DNA of 64,000 nucleotides from Plasmodiophora brassicae. Lineage: Eukaryota > Endomyxa > Phytomyxea > Plasmodiophorida > Plasmodiophoridae. Within the stretch, counting starts at the first letter, position 1. Each line of letters begins with the position of its first letter. A program made the translations under genes and the position numbers. The notes under the pieces were generated by a model. The model saw nothing but the letters and a program-made list of their open reading frames with translations, was not told where the DNA came from and did no database searches. Shown one piece after another: positions 41,748 to 53,187 of the stretch. The stretch is taken from positions 1 through 64,000 of the forward strand of contig JASFAU010000002.1 of NCBI GenBank assembly GCA_039704465.1. The letters run 5' to 3'.

Positions 41748-42665
41748 TTACTGTGCCTTGTCGCCTTCCTTGTGCGTCTTCTTGATGTGACGCTGCAGCG
41801 TGGTGTCGTTGGCGAACATCTTGGAGCACATGCCACAGGGCGTTGTGTTGTGAGTCATCTTGTGCACCGACATGCTCTTGCGCGGGACCTCCTTCGAGCA
41901 CACCTCGCATGCGATGACCTCTTCGGGGTCCTTCTTCGCCTTCTCAGCAGGGGAACCTGGTTGTGCGGCCGAAGCCACAGGAGCCTGAGCAACGACGGGA
42001 GTTGCATCGCTAGTTTCGACTGGCGCCTTTGGATTCTTCTTCGGTGGCTTGTCACTCTTCGAGGCCTTATCCTTGTGCTTCCTTGACTTCTTCTCCTTTG
42101 ATTTAACCGGTTCGCCGCCGCTTGGCGCAGGCCTCTCTGGTTCCCCCGCTGGAGCCTGTTCGCCTGGAATGACGTTGTTCTCGATGACGACAACGGGCAG
42201 TTCCGATGGCGAAGGCGCAACGGGAGCTGGTGCAGACGCCGGAGTAGACGGTGCGGCAGAAGGCGCTGAAGGTTCGGCAACAGGCGTCTTCTGTTCAGCA
42301 GGCGTTGGCTGCTTGGCGCCACGCGCAACCTTAGCCTTCTTCGGCGCCGGCGTGGCTGGTGCCTGAACGGAATGCTCGGCGGGAGCGGCAGAGGCACTCG
42401 TTTCACTGAATGAGACAAAGACGTGTTCGCCGTCGTCGAACAGGTCACAGACGGCGTCGTCGAGATCAACGTCGAACTCCTCGGCCTTCTGCAGTGTGGT
42501 GCTGTGCAGCGTTTGCAGGTGCGGTTCCGCGTAGAGCTTGCCTAGTTTCGCGAGAATCGCATCGAGAAGCTCGCGAGCAGATTCGGACGGGCGCGCGAGT
42601 TGCAGAAATTTGCGTCGCTGGCAGTGCACGAACAGGCGCACCAGGGCCCGGTTTTCGGATGCCAT
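41748..42665 (-). CDS. ubiquitin-like N-terminal module plus C2H2 zinc fingers
   Basis: 305 residues, one exon, start at MASENRALV. The N-terminal domain (RLFVHCQRRKFLQL; a helix around ELLDAILAKLGKLY; EEFDVDLDDAVCDLFDDGEH then VFVSF) matches the start of the acidic Ser-rich protein at 4947-6845. The middle is Pro/Ala-rich, then Lys-rich (KSKEKKSRKHKDKASK), a likely nuclear signal. The C-terminus has two finger-like units: CEVCSKEVPRKSMSVHKMTH and CGMCSKMFANDTTLQRHIKK then TH, both Cx2C...Hx3-4H. The second is a classic C2H2 finger. Likely nuclear. It converges on the RS-rich zinc protein, with 72 bp between stop codons. Confidence 0.82.
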   Translation of the reverse strand: MASENRALVRLFVHCQRRKFLQLARPSESARELLDAILAKLGKLYAEPHLQTLHSTTLQKAEEFDVDLDDAVCDLFDDGEHVFVSFSETSASAAPAEHSVQAPATPAPKKAKVARGAKQPTPAEQKTPVAEPSAPSAAPSTPASAPAPVAPSPSELPVVVIENNVIPGEQAPAGEPERPAPSGGEPVKSKEKKSRKHKDKASKSDKPPKKNPKAPVETSDATPVVAQAPVASAAQPGSPAEKAKKDPEEVIACEVCSKEVPRKSMSVHKMTHNTTPCGMCSKMFANDTTLQRHIKKTHKEGDKAQ

Positions 42666-44181
42666 TGTAGCAAACGTACGTTCCGCCGAAGCTGTTGTCG
42701 AACGTGACGCTGAACGCAGCAACCTGGTGCAATGCGCGAAGTCCGCACGCAGTCCGTGGCGGACTTCCCAGACCGTAAATAACGCTGGAGCAGGTCAGGC
42801 CTGTATGTATTGATGGCCATGTTCAGGGAATCAGGGTAGGGGTCCAACTCGGGTTGCAACACGCTCCTGCTGGCCAAAGCCGCATGCGGACAGTGCCCGT
42901 ACCTTTACACCATGTGCGACCTCGGCGGCGCTGCATGATGATCCTTCGACAGGCAAGCATCGGTAGGCGCCTGCCTGTAGGCCGACAACGGGCCGCTGCC
43001 GTGAACCGCTTGAGGTGCGCGGTCCAACCTTGAGGCGGCGGCGAGCGCACGTTGCCCCGCGGCTGACCGAACTGGACGTCGCCCTCAGATCGCCTTATGG
43101 CGCACCGCCATTAGTCGAGCGGGGAGGGCCTCTGCCGACGCAGCAGGCACGAACGCCACTGACCCGATCGCGCATGTAAAAGTTGAGTTCCGGTCCGTTT
43201 CCGTTCGGGTATGTCAAAGGAAGGATTGGCCTTCGTGGCAACTTCGCATCTGGCTGATTGTGCTTGTGCTTTAGATGCGTCATGCGGACACAGCCGCCGT
43301 CGCGCTGCTTGAAGTTATGGTTCACGGACCTGGCCCTGGTGAAAGATGAAGATTCATGCGGCAGGTGCGCTCTACTCCGCCCTAATGCCTCGAATTATAA
43401 TGTCTCGCATCGCATAAATAACGAAGACATTACGTTTATGAACAATTTGCACAGTATAAAACGACTAGACCTATACGTAGGTCCCGGCCCACATGAGCTT
43501 CGCTCGTCGCAGCCCAAGCGTATTTGACAGGGGCGCGTTTCGTCGTTTACAACCTCCTTCGCGATGCAGTCCTGTAGACCGGACCGCCAACTAGGCCACG
43601 AGAGCAGCTGCTCTGCGAGTCGCCCACAACGGTAGGCGGCGGACATCGCTCGACATCGAGGGGCTTGAGCTTCCTCGGTGAGATGTTTTGTAGACCGGAC
43701 CGCCAACTAGGCCACGAGAGCAGCTGCTCTCGTGGCCTAGTTGGCGGTCCGGTCTACAGTCCACATCAGTATTCTAACTCCTCGATGACGAAGGGCTCCT
43801 GATAACCGGCTGCCTCGTCGTCAGCAGCGGGACGTGTTCGGTCATCCTGAGGTGTCCATGCGAATGCGCGCTTCATTCGGGCACAGCTTCTCATCAAACG
43901 CGTTCACTCTCTTTGCAGCCAGCTTGACCACCATCTTGCCGGCAGCCCATCCTGCCATTCTTCTGCGGCTCAGCTAGGCTCGTGTCGAGTTCGGCATGGG
44001 GGTCCCGCACAGCTCGCTATGACTAGCAGGGGTTTCACTTTGCACGGGCATTCGGGATCAGAGTTTATAAACGACAGAGGAGCATCCGCAAAGCGATTCA
44101 GAGGAGGGCGGCAACAGCGAGGGCGCCCAGGGCGTCAGCTGTCCACTGTCCACCGTTCGCCTTCGCCTTCGACGGGTCCAC
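42666..44181. other. gene-poor region with long perfect palindrome
   Basis: About 1.5 kb without a gene I can support, GC lower in its middle (AT-rich around 43380-43480). It holds the 70-nt palindrome and its partial copy (43573-43758). Short ORFs here have no motif. No tRNA or rRNA seen. Confidence 0.5.
43573..43758. repeat. perfect 70-nt palindrome with a partial direct copy
   Basis: Positions 43689-43758 read the same on both strands: two 35-nt arms with no spacer, centred on CAGCTG between 43723 and 43724. The arm begins TGTAGACCGGACCGCCAACT. An identical 42-nt segment (one arm plus the first 7 nt of the other) occurs 116 bp upstream at 43573-43614. Confidence 0.95.
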
Positions 44182-45918
44182 CTAATTGTCCGGCAGGGAG
44201 GTCCCTGTCGACGCATTGGGGAACGCTTCCCGAGTACGGCGTGCGATGATCATGCCCGTGGCGGCACCGATGACAGCAATATTCAGCGCCGCCGTCACCT
44301 TCACCGACGTCCGGACCAAATCTCGGTTTCTCTCGTCTACCATCCCCGACTGCATGGGGTGTTTGCGATTCTTCCATATGATGAATGCAGCATTTAACGC
44401 GTTCGCCAAAGCGCCAGTCGCGATTACCGCCTTGATGCTGGTGGGTGGCCAGAGTCGCGAGAGCAAACGTTTGAACTGCAGCCGGTGGATTGGATCATTC
44501 TTGAATCGGTCCAGCACGAAGCGACGGAAGCGTTGATTGGAGAGCAGAAGCCACGGAAGCCGTTTGATGACACCATTATAGACCGCGTCGGGCGATGCTG
44601 TAGACAGGATCAACAGCATGTCATCGTCGTACGTGGGACGGTCCTTATGTAGGAGATTGACCAGATCCGACAGATATACTTTCAGATCGTCTTCTGGCAT
44701 CGCGAAGGTGGCCGGAATGACCAAGTCGGTGATATTGGTGGCGATGCTTCTACAGACGGATCGCAGAACAACGGCACGCGCTGGTACTTTGGGGAACTGG
44801 TAGCGGATCACATCAACCAGCGTACGGATCACATTGGATGGGATGAAACAGTTCGGGAAGGTTCGCCCGAATTGATCAAGAACGTGCTTAATGTTTTGCT
44901 CAGATGACGCATTTGACACCAGCATGAGCAGCATGTCGAGCGCAAACGTTGGCGGCTCGACCGCGTTAACGTTCTGGTTGAAAAATGACACGGTTGTGAA
45001 CGAGACGTGAGTCAGTGAAGCGCCCAGACTGAGCAGCGTGTTCAGCATGCGCGCGTCACCGTATGCGACAGCATGGTGGATTCGGTACAGTGGTTCGCCT
45101 ACGGCGGCGTCGAATACCATCGACTCGAGCGGCATACCGTGCTCAACAAGCACGCGGACAAGGTCGGCATCGATGTGCGGATCGGGGAAATCGTTCCGCA
45201 GGGCAATGGAGCAAACCTCGATATTCACCATCGACACGTTATGCCTCCTCAGAAGGCGGTCAGTCGCGTTAATGAAGTTTCGGGAAACCGATATTTCGTC
45301 CACGAATCGCGGTTGCTGCAAAAGCACCGTCCTGACGTGCGGAGGGACAGGTCGAAACGCAATGCCACGCTGAAGCAGACCACGTAGGATAAAGAAATAG
45401 TGCAAAACCCATCGATGTCCTCCCCATACATGCGACGCTTGCCTTGCTTTCCTCAGCGCAATAGCGATCGCATGATGGCCGGGTACGCCGAGGACATTGA
45501 TCAATGTCATTAGAGCATCCATAACAACGTCAAAGGCGTCGTGCTCCATGATGCGTTCGAGGACGAGGACCTGACGGCGCAAACTGACGGACCCGGTGGA
45601 GATCTGATGGCGGCACATCCGCGACCGGGAACTGTTGCCATTGGCCATCGAGTGGATTTGCGAGACAAGGTACGTGGCGCTTGGTAAATCGGGGCGAAAC
45701 AAGAATTCCGAACAGGCACGACGGGCGAGGACCGATGCAGCAGCATCAGCAGAACGCGGTGATACAGCAGCGCCCTGGGCGATGTCTGCACCCGGCAGCT
45801 CAGCGTAGACATTCCTCCAGACGTCAATGTTCAGATCACGGGAATACCCGCAGGCCAGGCAGGCTGCGACGATGACAACGACGACGCCGAACAGCTGTGC
45901 AGAAGCGATTGGTGCCAT
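44182..45918 (-). CDS. ankyrin-like secreted or membrane protein
   Basis: Large single-exon minus-strand frame. I start it at the Met at 45918 because it opens a signal-peptide-like sequence (SAQLFGVVVVIVAACLACGY). The body is helical; one unit (PLYRIHHAVAYGDARMLNTL then LSLGASLTHVS) fits an ankyrin repeat, and adjacent segments (DLVRVLVEHGMPLESMVFDA) look like degenerate ones. Two hydrophobic segments near the C-terminus (AVIATGALANALNAAFIIW; ALNIAVIGAATGMIIARR) could be membrane helices. Several NxT/S sequons are present. Codon use is less GC-biased than in the housekeeping neighbours. Expanded ankyrin-like secreted families are known in plasmodiophorids, which is one reason for my taxonomic guess. 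Function unknown. Confidence 0.75.
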   Translation of the reverse strand: MAPIASAQLFGVVVVIVAACLACGYSRDLNIDVWRNVYAELPGADIAQGAAVSPRSADAAASVLARRACSEFLFRPDLPSATYLVSQIHSMANGNSSRSRMCRHQISTGSVSLRRQVLVLERIMEHDAFDVVMDALMTLINVLGVPGHHAIAIALRKARQASHVWGGHRWVLHYFFILRGLLQRGIAFRPVPPHVRTVLLQQPRFVDEISVSRNFINATDRLLRRHNVSMVNIEVCSIALRNDFPDPHIDADLVRVLVEHGMPLESMVFDAAVGEPLYRIHHAVAYGDARMLNTLLSLGASLTHVSFTTVSFFNQNVNAVEPPTFALDMLLMLVSNASSEQNIKHVLDQFGRTFPNCFIPSNVIRTLVDVIRYQFPKVPARAVVLRSVCRSIATNITDLVIPATFAMPEDDLKVYLSDLVNLLHKDRPTYDDDMLLILSTASPDAVYNGVIKRLPWLLLSNQRFRRFVLDRFKNDPIHRLQFKRLLSRLWPPTSIKAVIATGALANALNAAFIIWKNRKHPMQSGMVDERNRDLVRTSVKVTAALNIAVIGAATGMIIARRTREAFPNASTGTSLPDN

Positions 45919-46760
45919 CCCTGCCCGTTGCGACTGTTTGCGCGAATGGGCGGTGGGTCGCCGGCCAGTGCGCGGCACAACACTGCGGTGATTCCTATTT
46001 CTGGCAGCCGCGCAGTTCTTTGTCGACGACGATCCTTCGTCCGGAACGTTCCCTGGATCCATGTCCCGGGTCCCGCCCGTGTACTAACCACGAACCGGAT
46101 CGATAACGGCATACACGAATATACCACGGTTTGATTGACGATACAAAGTAATATATGAACTTGTACCTCGTGTGCGCCCAATAACGCATGTGTTCTGCGG
46201 ACGACGCTTCTCTTTCGGCTGCAAGCACGGTAGCAACCCCTGGTTTGATATTCCCAGCCAAGGTTACACATTCGCCGCCTATTCCGAACGGCTTTCTTTG
46301 GCCTAGTCGCAGAATGAGATCGGTTTCCGTCGACGCTTCGGAACCGGTCCGGCGTGATGCACAACGGGACTGATGTCAACTGGTGGGAAACCGTTTTCAC
46401 ACCACTCGCCGATGCCGCCACCGCTGCAGGCGATTCGCCATTGGCATTGCTGTCATCATCGATGGTGCTAACGTTCTGAATTGGGGTTCATACCTTGTCG
46501 CGCCTCCTGCCACGGGTCAGGCCTGCGGCAGACTCGGCTGGGTTGTGCGTACGACGCGAGCAGCTTCGTACCCGCTTGCACCATCTGAGCGGTACCCTGT
46601 CCTGACGGCTGCTGCTGCTACCCTGCTGCTCAGAGCGCGTCACTGCGCCACTGGCCCCATCCAGAGAAAGTCCGTACGCCACAGTGCGAGCTGCTGCTGC
46701 TGCTCGTGCCCCGCAACGTGTCCCTGGCGCGCCGGGGCAACCGTGTAGCGCGTCCATTGG
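45919..46760. promoter_or_regulatory. divergent intergenic region
   Basis: About 840 bp between divergent genes. Frames on both strands are low in information content. Nothing assignable. Confidence 0.35.
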
Positions 46761-49379
46761 TTGTCGCGCCGCCGACGACAGATGGTGGACGGCCTGTCGG
46801 AGGTCGCAGGGCCGTCGACGACGATATCGCCCTCGGCAGCCCCTGGTAAATACTCGTCTGGGCACCTGGCCGCCCTCGCGTTCGCCGCGTTCGCCGCCGG
46901 CTGCCTGCATGTACATCTCCTGCTGTTCGCCATCATCGTCGTTGTCGCGCTGCAGATCGTCCCCGGCGGCGACGACGTCGACAAGGCCGACTGGTCCGAC
47001 GCGGACGCCGGTCGACCGTGGGTCGCGGACCACGGCGAATGGATCAATTCGTTCCTGTCCGATGTCTGGCCCCGGCACCAGCATTTGCTGGAGTCCCGGC
47101 TGCGTCTCGCTCTATCAACGAAGATGGCGGCGCTGAAGTCCACGGGCATCCACTCCGTGTCGCTCGCCTCGTTCCGCATCGTTCGCGGCCGGCCTCGTAT
47201 CACCAAGCTGCTGGCGCATTGCATCCCGGCGGCGCCCGGTGGCACCTCGGTCCGGGCCCGACCCGGCCCCGACCTCGACCATGCGCTCGATTTCGAGCTC
47301 TTCTACGACGGTCTCGTCGACATCCGGTTCAACGTTCGCCTCGTCGTCGGATCCGTCGTGGTTCGCGTCCGCCTGACCCATGTTCACTCGCGTGCCCGCC
47401 TGCGCTTCTACAACCGCCTGGTAGGGCTCCTCCCCCCCGACGTGGGTGTTCGTTCGTCCAGCGCTCACGATTGCATTGGCCAGGCGGACCGCCCGTTCTT
47501 TGGCGGTTTCACCTGCGAGCTCCTGAGCGACCCGGACCCGACGCTCGACTTTGACGTCCGCGTCGGGTACGTCGATGCGTCCAAGGTGCCGTTCGTCGAG
47601 GAGTTCATTCTCAGTCACCTGTACAAGATCGTCCGGACCACGAAGCTGGATTTCAGGCTGGCGCCGAACGTCGACGAGCCGCCGCTCCCCGTCTTCTGCC
47701 CAACGGGGCTCCTGTCCGTTCGCGTTCTCGGGACGCACCACAACCTATCCGGGGTCGTCGGCGGCGCGCCCGACCTGCAGGCGGTCCTCGCGTCCGACAT
47801 GGCGAACGTGACGTTCGAGATGGCGGTCGGGACGCAGACGCACACCTGTACGGCTTCGGCCAGCTACACGGAGAAGGCCTGCGTCTTCGTCGTATCGCCG
47901 TTTACGATCACCGCTGACGGGTCGTCGAAACGCTCGTCGTCGGACACGGAATCCACGTTGCGCCTCCGCGTTCTGGTCAACGGGAAGCTGTCGTGGAAGG
48001 GCAAGACGGACATCGACGACGTGTTCAGGTCGGTGTGATTGTCGGATCGTCTGACTCGGGCGTGCGTCGTCTGATGATCGTCGTATGGCCCTGTATACGT
48101 GCAGGTCCATGGAGCCGTCGTGCATTGACTGGGACGTGCGCATGAAGCGAAAGCAAGTCGGGTCGATCGTGCGACTGCGGCTGCTCTGGGAGCCGCTGAT
48201 CCCGCCGACCCAGGCCAGTGGGCCAATCGTTCAGAAGGGGCTGGAGTCCTGGTTCCGCTCCAGGAACGCGTCGCCCCGTGATATTGCGCTGCCCTCCGAG
48301 TACGCTGGCATCGTTCGCATCACGATCGATTCGGTGACGATCGATGCGATCGCGGCCGACGGCTGGGTACCCGTTGTGCAGGTGTCGCTCGCTGATCAGC
48401 TGCGCGCGTGCACAATGGACAGCGCTGCGTCGGCAGGTCGTATCGTGTCGCAAACGGCCGACTTCTCCTCCGTCGACTGCGTCGTGGAATTCCTCGTCAG
48501 CATCGACGCGTTCGTGCAGTCGAAGGTCGTCCTGCGCGTCTTCGACAATCGTAACCTGGTGGGCGCCGTCGCCCTGGACCTGTCGCAGTTGATCTTTGTG
48601 GACGACGGCCAGTTCGAGGGCACCTTGGTCGTCGACAATGGCGCGCATGCCACGATCGTCTGCTCGGCCGAGTTCCATCCGTCCGTGTTCCTGGTCCACG
48701 TCGGCCAGCGCAACGTCTTCCTGTCCGCCCCTGTACAACAGTCCTCGCGAAGGCGTTCGTCTCTGAGCCAGCAGACGCGCCCTGAAACAAGGCCGGACGA
48801 TGCACGATGGGGTAACGCGCGTTCGTCTTTGGTTGTGTGTCCCCGCGCGTGTGGCTGACACGTCTCGTGCGTACAGCGTCGACCTCTCAGGTCCCGACGG
48901 CTCACACGACGCCCGACACGAGCGTGTCGCCGGCCCGACGACACTCGCTCCCGGTGGCCTTGTTCGCATCGCCGCCGCCGAACGAAACGCTGGAGCAGAT
49001 CGTGGAGCGGACCCTGGAGCAGATTGTGACGGCGGCCGTACAGGGCTCCACCCTGCTCAGCCCACACAACGGCGGCACAGTCATCGGTCTTGCTGCTGCT
49101 GCTGGCGGCGACGACGACGACGATGATGATGGCGATGACGGCACCAACGGGGTGCGGAAAGCGAACCGGCGTTCGCCTTCGGTTTCGCAGACTGTGGAAC
49201 TGTCTGGTAGGGCGAGCGAAACGTGCTATGCGCGACGCGCGCCTTCTCACTGTGTGTGCTCGGCTGTAGATATGTCGTCGAAGGGCGTGGGCAGGCGCTC
49301 GCGGTGGTCAGCGAAGCGCCGATCGGGTCGTGACCCAACGGATCCGCACGGCCGGCACCAGCAATGCGCCGTCATGTAA
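46761..49379 (+). CDS. SMP + C2 domain protein, extended-synaptotagmin/tricalbin-like
   Basis: ER-anchored lipid-transfer tether type. Exons 46761..48028, 48105..48732 and, less surely, 48891..49379 (introns 76 and 158 nt; 795 codons in frame). A hydrophobic hairpin near the N-terminus (LAALAFAAFAAGCLHVHLLL; FAIIVVVALQIV) precedes an SMP domain: HGEWINSFLSDVWPRHQHLL, ALSTKMAALKSTGIHSVSLA, FRIVRGRPRI. A C2-type beta sandwich follows (GLLSVRVLGTHHNLSG; LRLRVLVNGKLSWKG; after splicing GSIVRLRLLWEPL), with a second C2-like part (GIVRITIDSVTIDAI; KVVLRVFDNRNLVG). The third exon, with a poly-Asp run and basic tail, is uncertain; the protein may stop at 48858. The gene start could also be Met 46782. 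Confidence 0.72.
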
Positions 49380-49696
49380 TGGACCCATCCGGTTCGCCTC
49401 TGCTCTATTTACAGATCGTAAATTAAAAATGCTGTCCCTTGTAATAACAAACGTCCACACGTCGGGGTCGGTCCCGTCCAGGCCCGCTCGAACAACCGGA
49501 CGTGAGTGAACACTCTGGACGTATAACTGGGTGTCGCGCCCTGCCGTCGTGGCGCCGGACAGGTCCTGCGCGAACGTGCTCGGAGTGGTGGTGAGTGGTG
49601 ACCCAGCGGACCGCGGCGGGTGCTCACTGTTCGGTCGGGCGGGTAGCTGCCAGTCGCACCGGGTTTAGACGGGGGCCCGTTGCGCGACGTCCAAAA
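49380..49696. other. intergenic, no gene seen
   Basis: About 320 bp between two same-strand genes. AT-rich at its left end (TAAATTAAAAATG near 49420-49433), possibly a poly(A) region of the upstream gene. Confidence 0.4.
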
Positions 49697-51636
49697 ATGC
49701 AGCACGCCGCGTGTCGACAGTGGAGGCACGTGACCTGCATCGTCGCCGTCATTTCGCTATTCGCCGTCACTGTCGGGGATGGTGGCGGGTCGTCGTCGTC
49801 GTCGTCGTCGCTGGCGGCGGCGGCGCCGGGCCGCGTGACGTCCCTGTCCGATCTGGCGGACGACATCGCGACGATCATGGACGATGTGGGAGTCGCGGCC
49901 GGCGAGGCGCGGGACGGCGTCGACGCGATGGCCATGGCGATGGACGACGGCCGGCATGCGCACCTGGGTGCCGCGGCGCGTTCCAACACGCTCGATCTGG
50001 TCGCGTCCTACGCCGAATTGCACAGGCTGGCCGGGCGACTTGCGCGCTCCAGGTTCGCGGACACGTTTGCGGCCGCTCTTCACGACGGGAACGCGCCACG
50101 AGCGCTGGCGTTCATGCGCGTGCAACAGGTGACACGGTCGTTGCGCGAACGCGTTCCCGCGCGCATCATTATCCTCGGCAGACCGTAACCCAGTTCGCCT
50201 AGGTGCACGTCACGACGTTCGTCAGTGAGGAGCGTCGCGCCGTATCGCAGTGGCGTCAGCTCTGCGACGAACTCGGCCGGGGCGCCAGGGATCCGCCTCC
50301 CGACGGCAACGTCGCCGATGACGTCGCTGCTGCCGTTCTCGACTGGCACTGGCGCGTGCTGGTCGCCATTGCGGCGGTCTGTGCGACCGCGTTCGGGCTG
50401 CGGCGACGCGCCGTCCTCTATGCCGCCGTGTTCGCCTCCGTCTACCTCGCCGGCGTCTACTGCTATGTCCATGCAATGTCCCTGGTGTCCGGGCTGGTCG
50501 GTTCGTCCGTGATGCTCCTGCAACGCCTGCCGTCGATGGTGACCGCACCGGTGCCGTTTGTCGCGACGCCTCGCCTGACGGATCGCATGGAGCCGCGTGT
50601 CGCGCGCCTGTCCGTGCTGACGGCGGCGCTGTCGACCAATTTCCAGGTCCTGTCCAAAGGCCTGTCCATCACGCTCAGCCACGAAGGGTCGATCGTGCCG
50701 GCCATGGACGACGCGTCCGAGTCGGCGGCCCTGCGCGCCAACGCGCTCACCGTTCTTCGTCGCAACGCAATGCTGCTGATGCCGTCGCTGTCGCTCGACG
50801 CGCTGCGCTCACGAGCTGACGACGGCGACGCGGACGCCCGGCGCCTCGTGCGCGCCGCCGACACCGTCCTGGCAACGGCTGCGCATGTCAACGACCAGTT
50901 CGTGGCCGTCATGTCGGATGGGCTTGAATCCATTGTCGGCGGGGACGCGCTCCTGTCCCGTATCGCGCTCGACGCCCGGTCCGACGATGCCCCGGAGCTC
51001 ATGCGCCTCATGTCGACGCAGTACGGCGCCCTGGCCGCATCGTTCGACGGCGTCGTCTCCCAGATCCAGTCGCTGCAGGCCGACCTCGGCCGCCTGCAAA
51101 CGGATCGCGACCTGGCGCTGAGGGCGATCAGACGGTGGCGGCTTCAGTCGGCGACGGGTGCCGGTCTGGGCGTTGCGCTCGGGATCGTCGGCGTTGCCGG
51201 CGCGCCGCTTGCCGCGACGTGGACGGCCGTCGCCGGCGCCGCTGGCGTTGCCACGGTTGGCGCTGGCGTCCTGGTCCGGTCGGTCGCGTCGGTGGTGAAG
51301 GCGCACAGGTTCGCGTCGGCGCTGGACGCGCTCGGCGTCGAGCTCCGTTCGTTTCGCAACGACGTGGCGCGCGTCCGTGACGCCATGACGGGCGCCAAGA
51401 CCCAGGTGCAGGGCGTCGTCAGCATGCTGGCGCTGGCGCAGCAGGAGATGAACGCGCTCGGCCTGGCGTACGAGCCCGTGTCGGCACGTGCGCGCCAGGG
51501 CCTCGACGTCCTGTACGCTGCCGCCCGCGATGAACAACGGGAACTGCTGCGCGTCCTGGGCCTTCTGAGGACGTTCGAGCTGGCCACCGGCGACGGGCGC
51601 AACGTGCCGCTGACATCGTCAGACCACGTAAACTAG
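49697..51636 (+). CDS. helical secreted/membrane protein with central hydrophobic segments, unknown
   Basis: Exons 49697..50128 and 50203..51636, 74-nt intron, 621 residues. Signal-peptide-like start (HVTCIVAVISLFAVTVGDG) with a short poly-Ser. The body is almost entirely helical, with heptad-like stretches (RVTSLSDLADDIATIMDDV; VVSQIQSLQADLGRLQTDRD). Two hydrophobic zones: one with two helices (VLVAIAAVCATAFGL; AVLYAAVFASVYLAGVYCYV) and one Gly/Ala-rich hairpin (GLGVALGIVGVAGAPLAATW; AVAGAAGVATVGAGVLV) flanked by long helices. This layout recalls membrane-remodelling helical bundles, but no motif supports a function. Very GC-rich. Confidence 0.72.
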
Positions 51637-51719
51637 GTGGCGCACGGCAACGGCGCTTGCACCGACAGCAGCAGCAGCCGCACGGTTGCGTTTGCGTCTT
51701 CTGTGTGTATCACTGTCGT

Positions 51720-53187
51720 TCACGTGATGCGTGGCTCGACGCCCTGTTCGAAGTCGACGATGGCGTCGGGCCACCTGGTCTGGATGACTTCGCGCAGGCC
51801 CCGCTCGGCGCTCTGCCCCTGGGGGATGCCCTCCGCGTCCATGACCGTGACGCCGACCTGGCAGCAGGTCGCCGTCGCACCCGAATGGTTCTCCATCCCG
51901 TTGTAATGGAACAGGACGAACTGGTCCGGGGCTCGTGCCGACCCGGATCCCTGCTGGGCGCCATTGCCGGCAGCGGCAGCACGAGGCGGCCTGGGCGTCA
52001 TGCAGATCTCGCACTGGTCCGGTTCGTTGGCGTTGACGAACGTGCAGGCCGCACACTGCCACGGCTCGCTGGCGTCGTCGCCGACGAGCGTCGCCTGCAG
52101 GACGCCCCACAAGGACGACCAGAGGACGATGCCCAGGCCGTCCGGGTCGACCAGGCCCCGGACCCGGTCCAGGTCGCCGGCGAGATCGTCCCGGTGCAGG
52201 CGGTGGAGGAGCGGACCGAGGTCGTCGCCTGCGATGAAGTTCGAATCGGTCGTGTCGAAGGCGGCGAACTCGGCGTGGGCGACGTGCTCGGCGACGTCGG
52301 CGTCGGACAGGTGGGCGACGGTCGGGTCGGTGGAGAACAGGACCGTGTAGTGTGTCGCGCTGGCCACGATCCAGATCGGCAGCAGCGGGCAGCGCAGGAA
52401 GTTGCCCACCTTGGTGTACTGGAGGACCTCCATCTGCGACAGCAGGCCGATTCGGCATCGCGATGGCACGCCGCACACCTCGACGTCCGGCGCCAGCTGC
52501 CTGCGACCGTCGAACAGGTGCGAGACGGCCCTCCCGAACAGGCACAGGTTGACGAGCTCCTGGGAACCTGTGCCCAGCAACCGGCGCACGTCAGCAAACG
52601 TGCACGGGGACAGCGCCGCCAATTCGGAACGAGGCCGACGACCACCGACCGTGGCCGAACCGGCTGACGAGCGGCTCCGTGTCGTAGTTCAGGCTGTGTG
52701 CATAGGCGCGTCAGTCGGGAACGGGCGCGTGTGCGCCGCGCGCTCGCGGGACGTACTCGGTCTTCACGCCGTCGATGGTGCGCGTCCGCAGCAGCGACTT
52801 GACGAACTCGACAATGGCGCCGGGTTGTTGCAGGTTCGACCGGCGGATCGTATCGCGTAGGGTGTCGAGCGACGCGTGGGCGGTTACGCCCAGGAACGCC
52901 GGGCTGGTGGTCGACGGGCGAGCGTGCCACAGGATGAGCGCCAGGGCGCCGACCAGGGCCTCCTGGCACTGTTCCGGGGTGGCGTCAAACACGGAGCTGA
53001 CGGCCAGCAGCTCGGCGATCAGGAACGCTTGGACGGGGGCCAGGACGGCGCATGGCCCGCCCTGGCGCTGGCGCAGGCCCCAGGGGACGGCCGCGGAGAA
53101 CACGAACCCCTCGTCGGCCCACCGCCGCACATCATCCGGGTCGGGCGACGCACCGAACAGGATGGAGGTGATGTCGGCATCCGACAT
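51720..53187 (-). CDS. MINDY-family deubiquitinase with RanBP2 zinc finger
   Basis: Cysteine protease of the MINDY-3/4 group, which trims Lys48-linked ubiquitin chains. Exons 53187..52757, 52693..52650, 52567..51720; introns 63 and 82 nt; 440 residues. Catalytic region: PWGLRQRQGGPCAVLAPVQA (oxyanion Gln and Cys in GGPC). The splice junctions restore RFGHGSQELVNLCLFGRAVS, a MINDY hallmark, and the catalytic His lies in SATHYTVLFSTD. Near the C-terminus WQCAACTFVNANEPDQCEIC is a RanBP2/NZF-type finger (WxCx2C-x10-Cx2C), a common ubiquitin-binding module. It interrupts the last part of the domain before VLFHYNGMEN. Start chosen at MSDADITS directly before the domain; the frame is open upstream. 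Confidence 0.9.

Noticed and set aside
51657..52667. 336-codon plus-strand frame
   Set aside because: Shadow of MINDY on the other strand.
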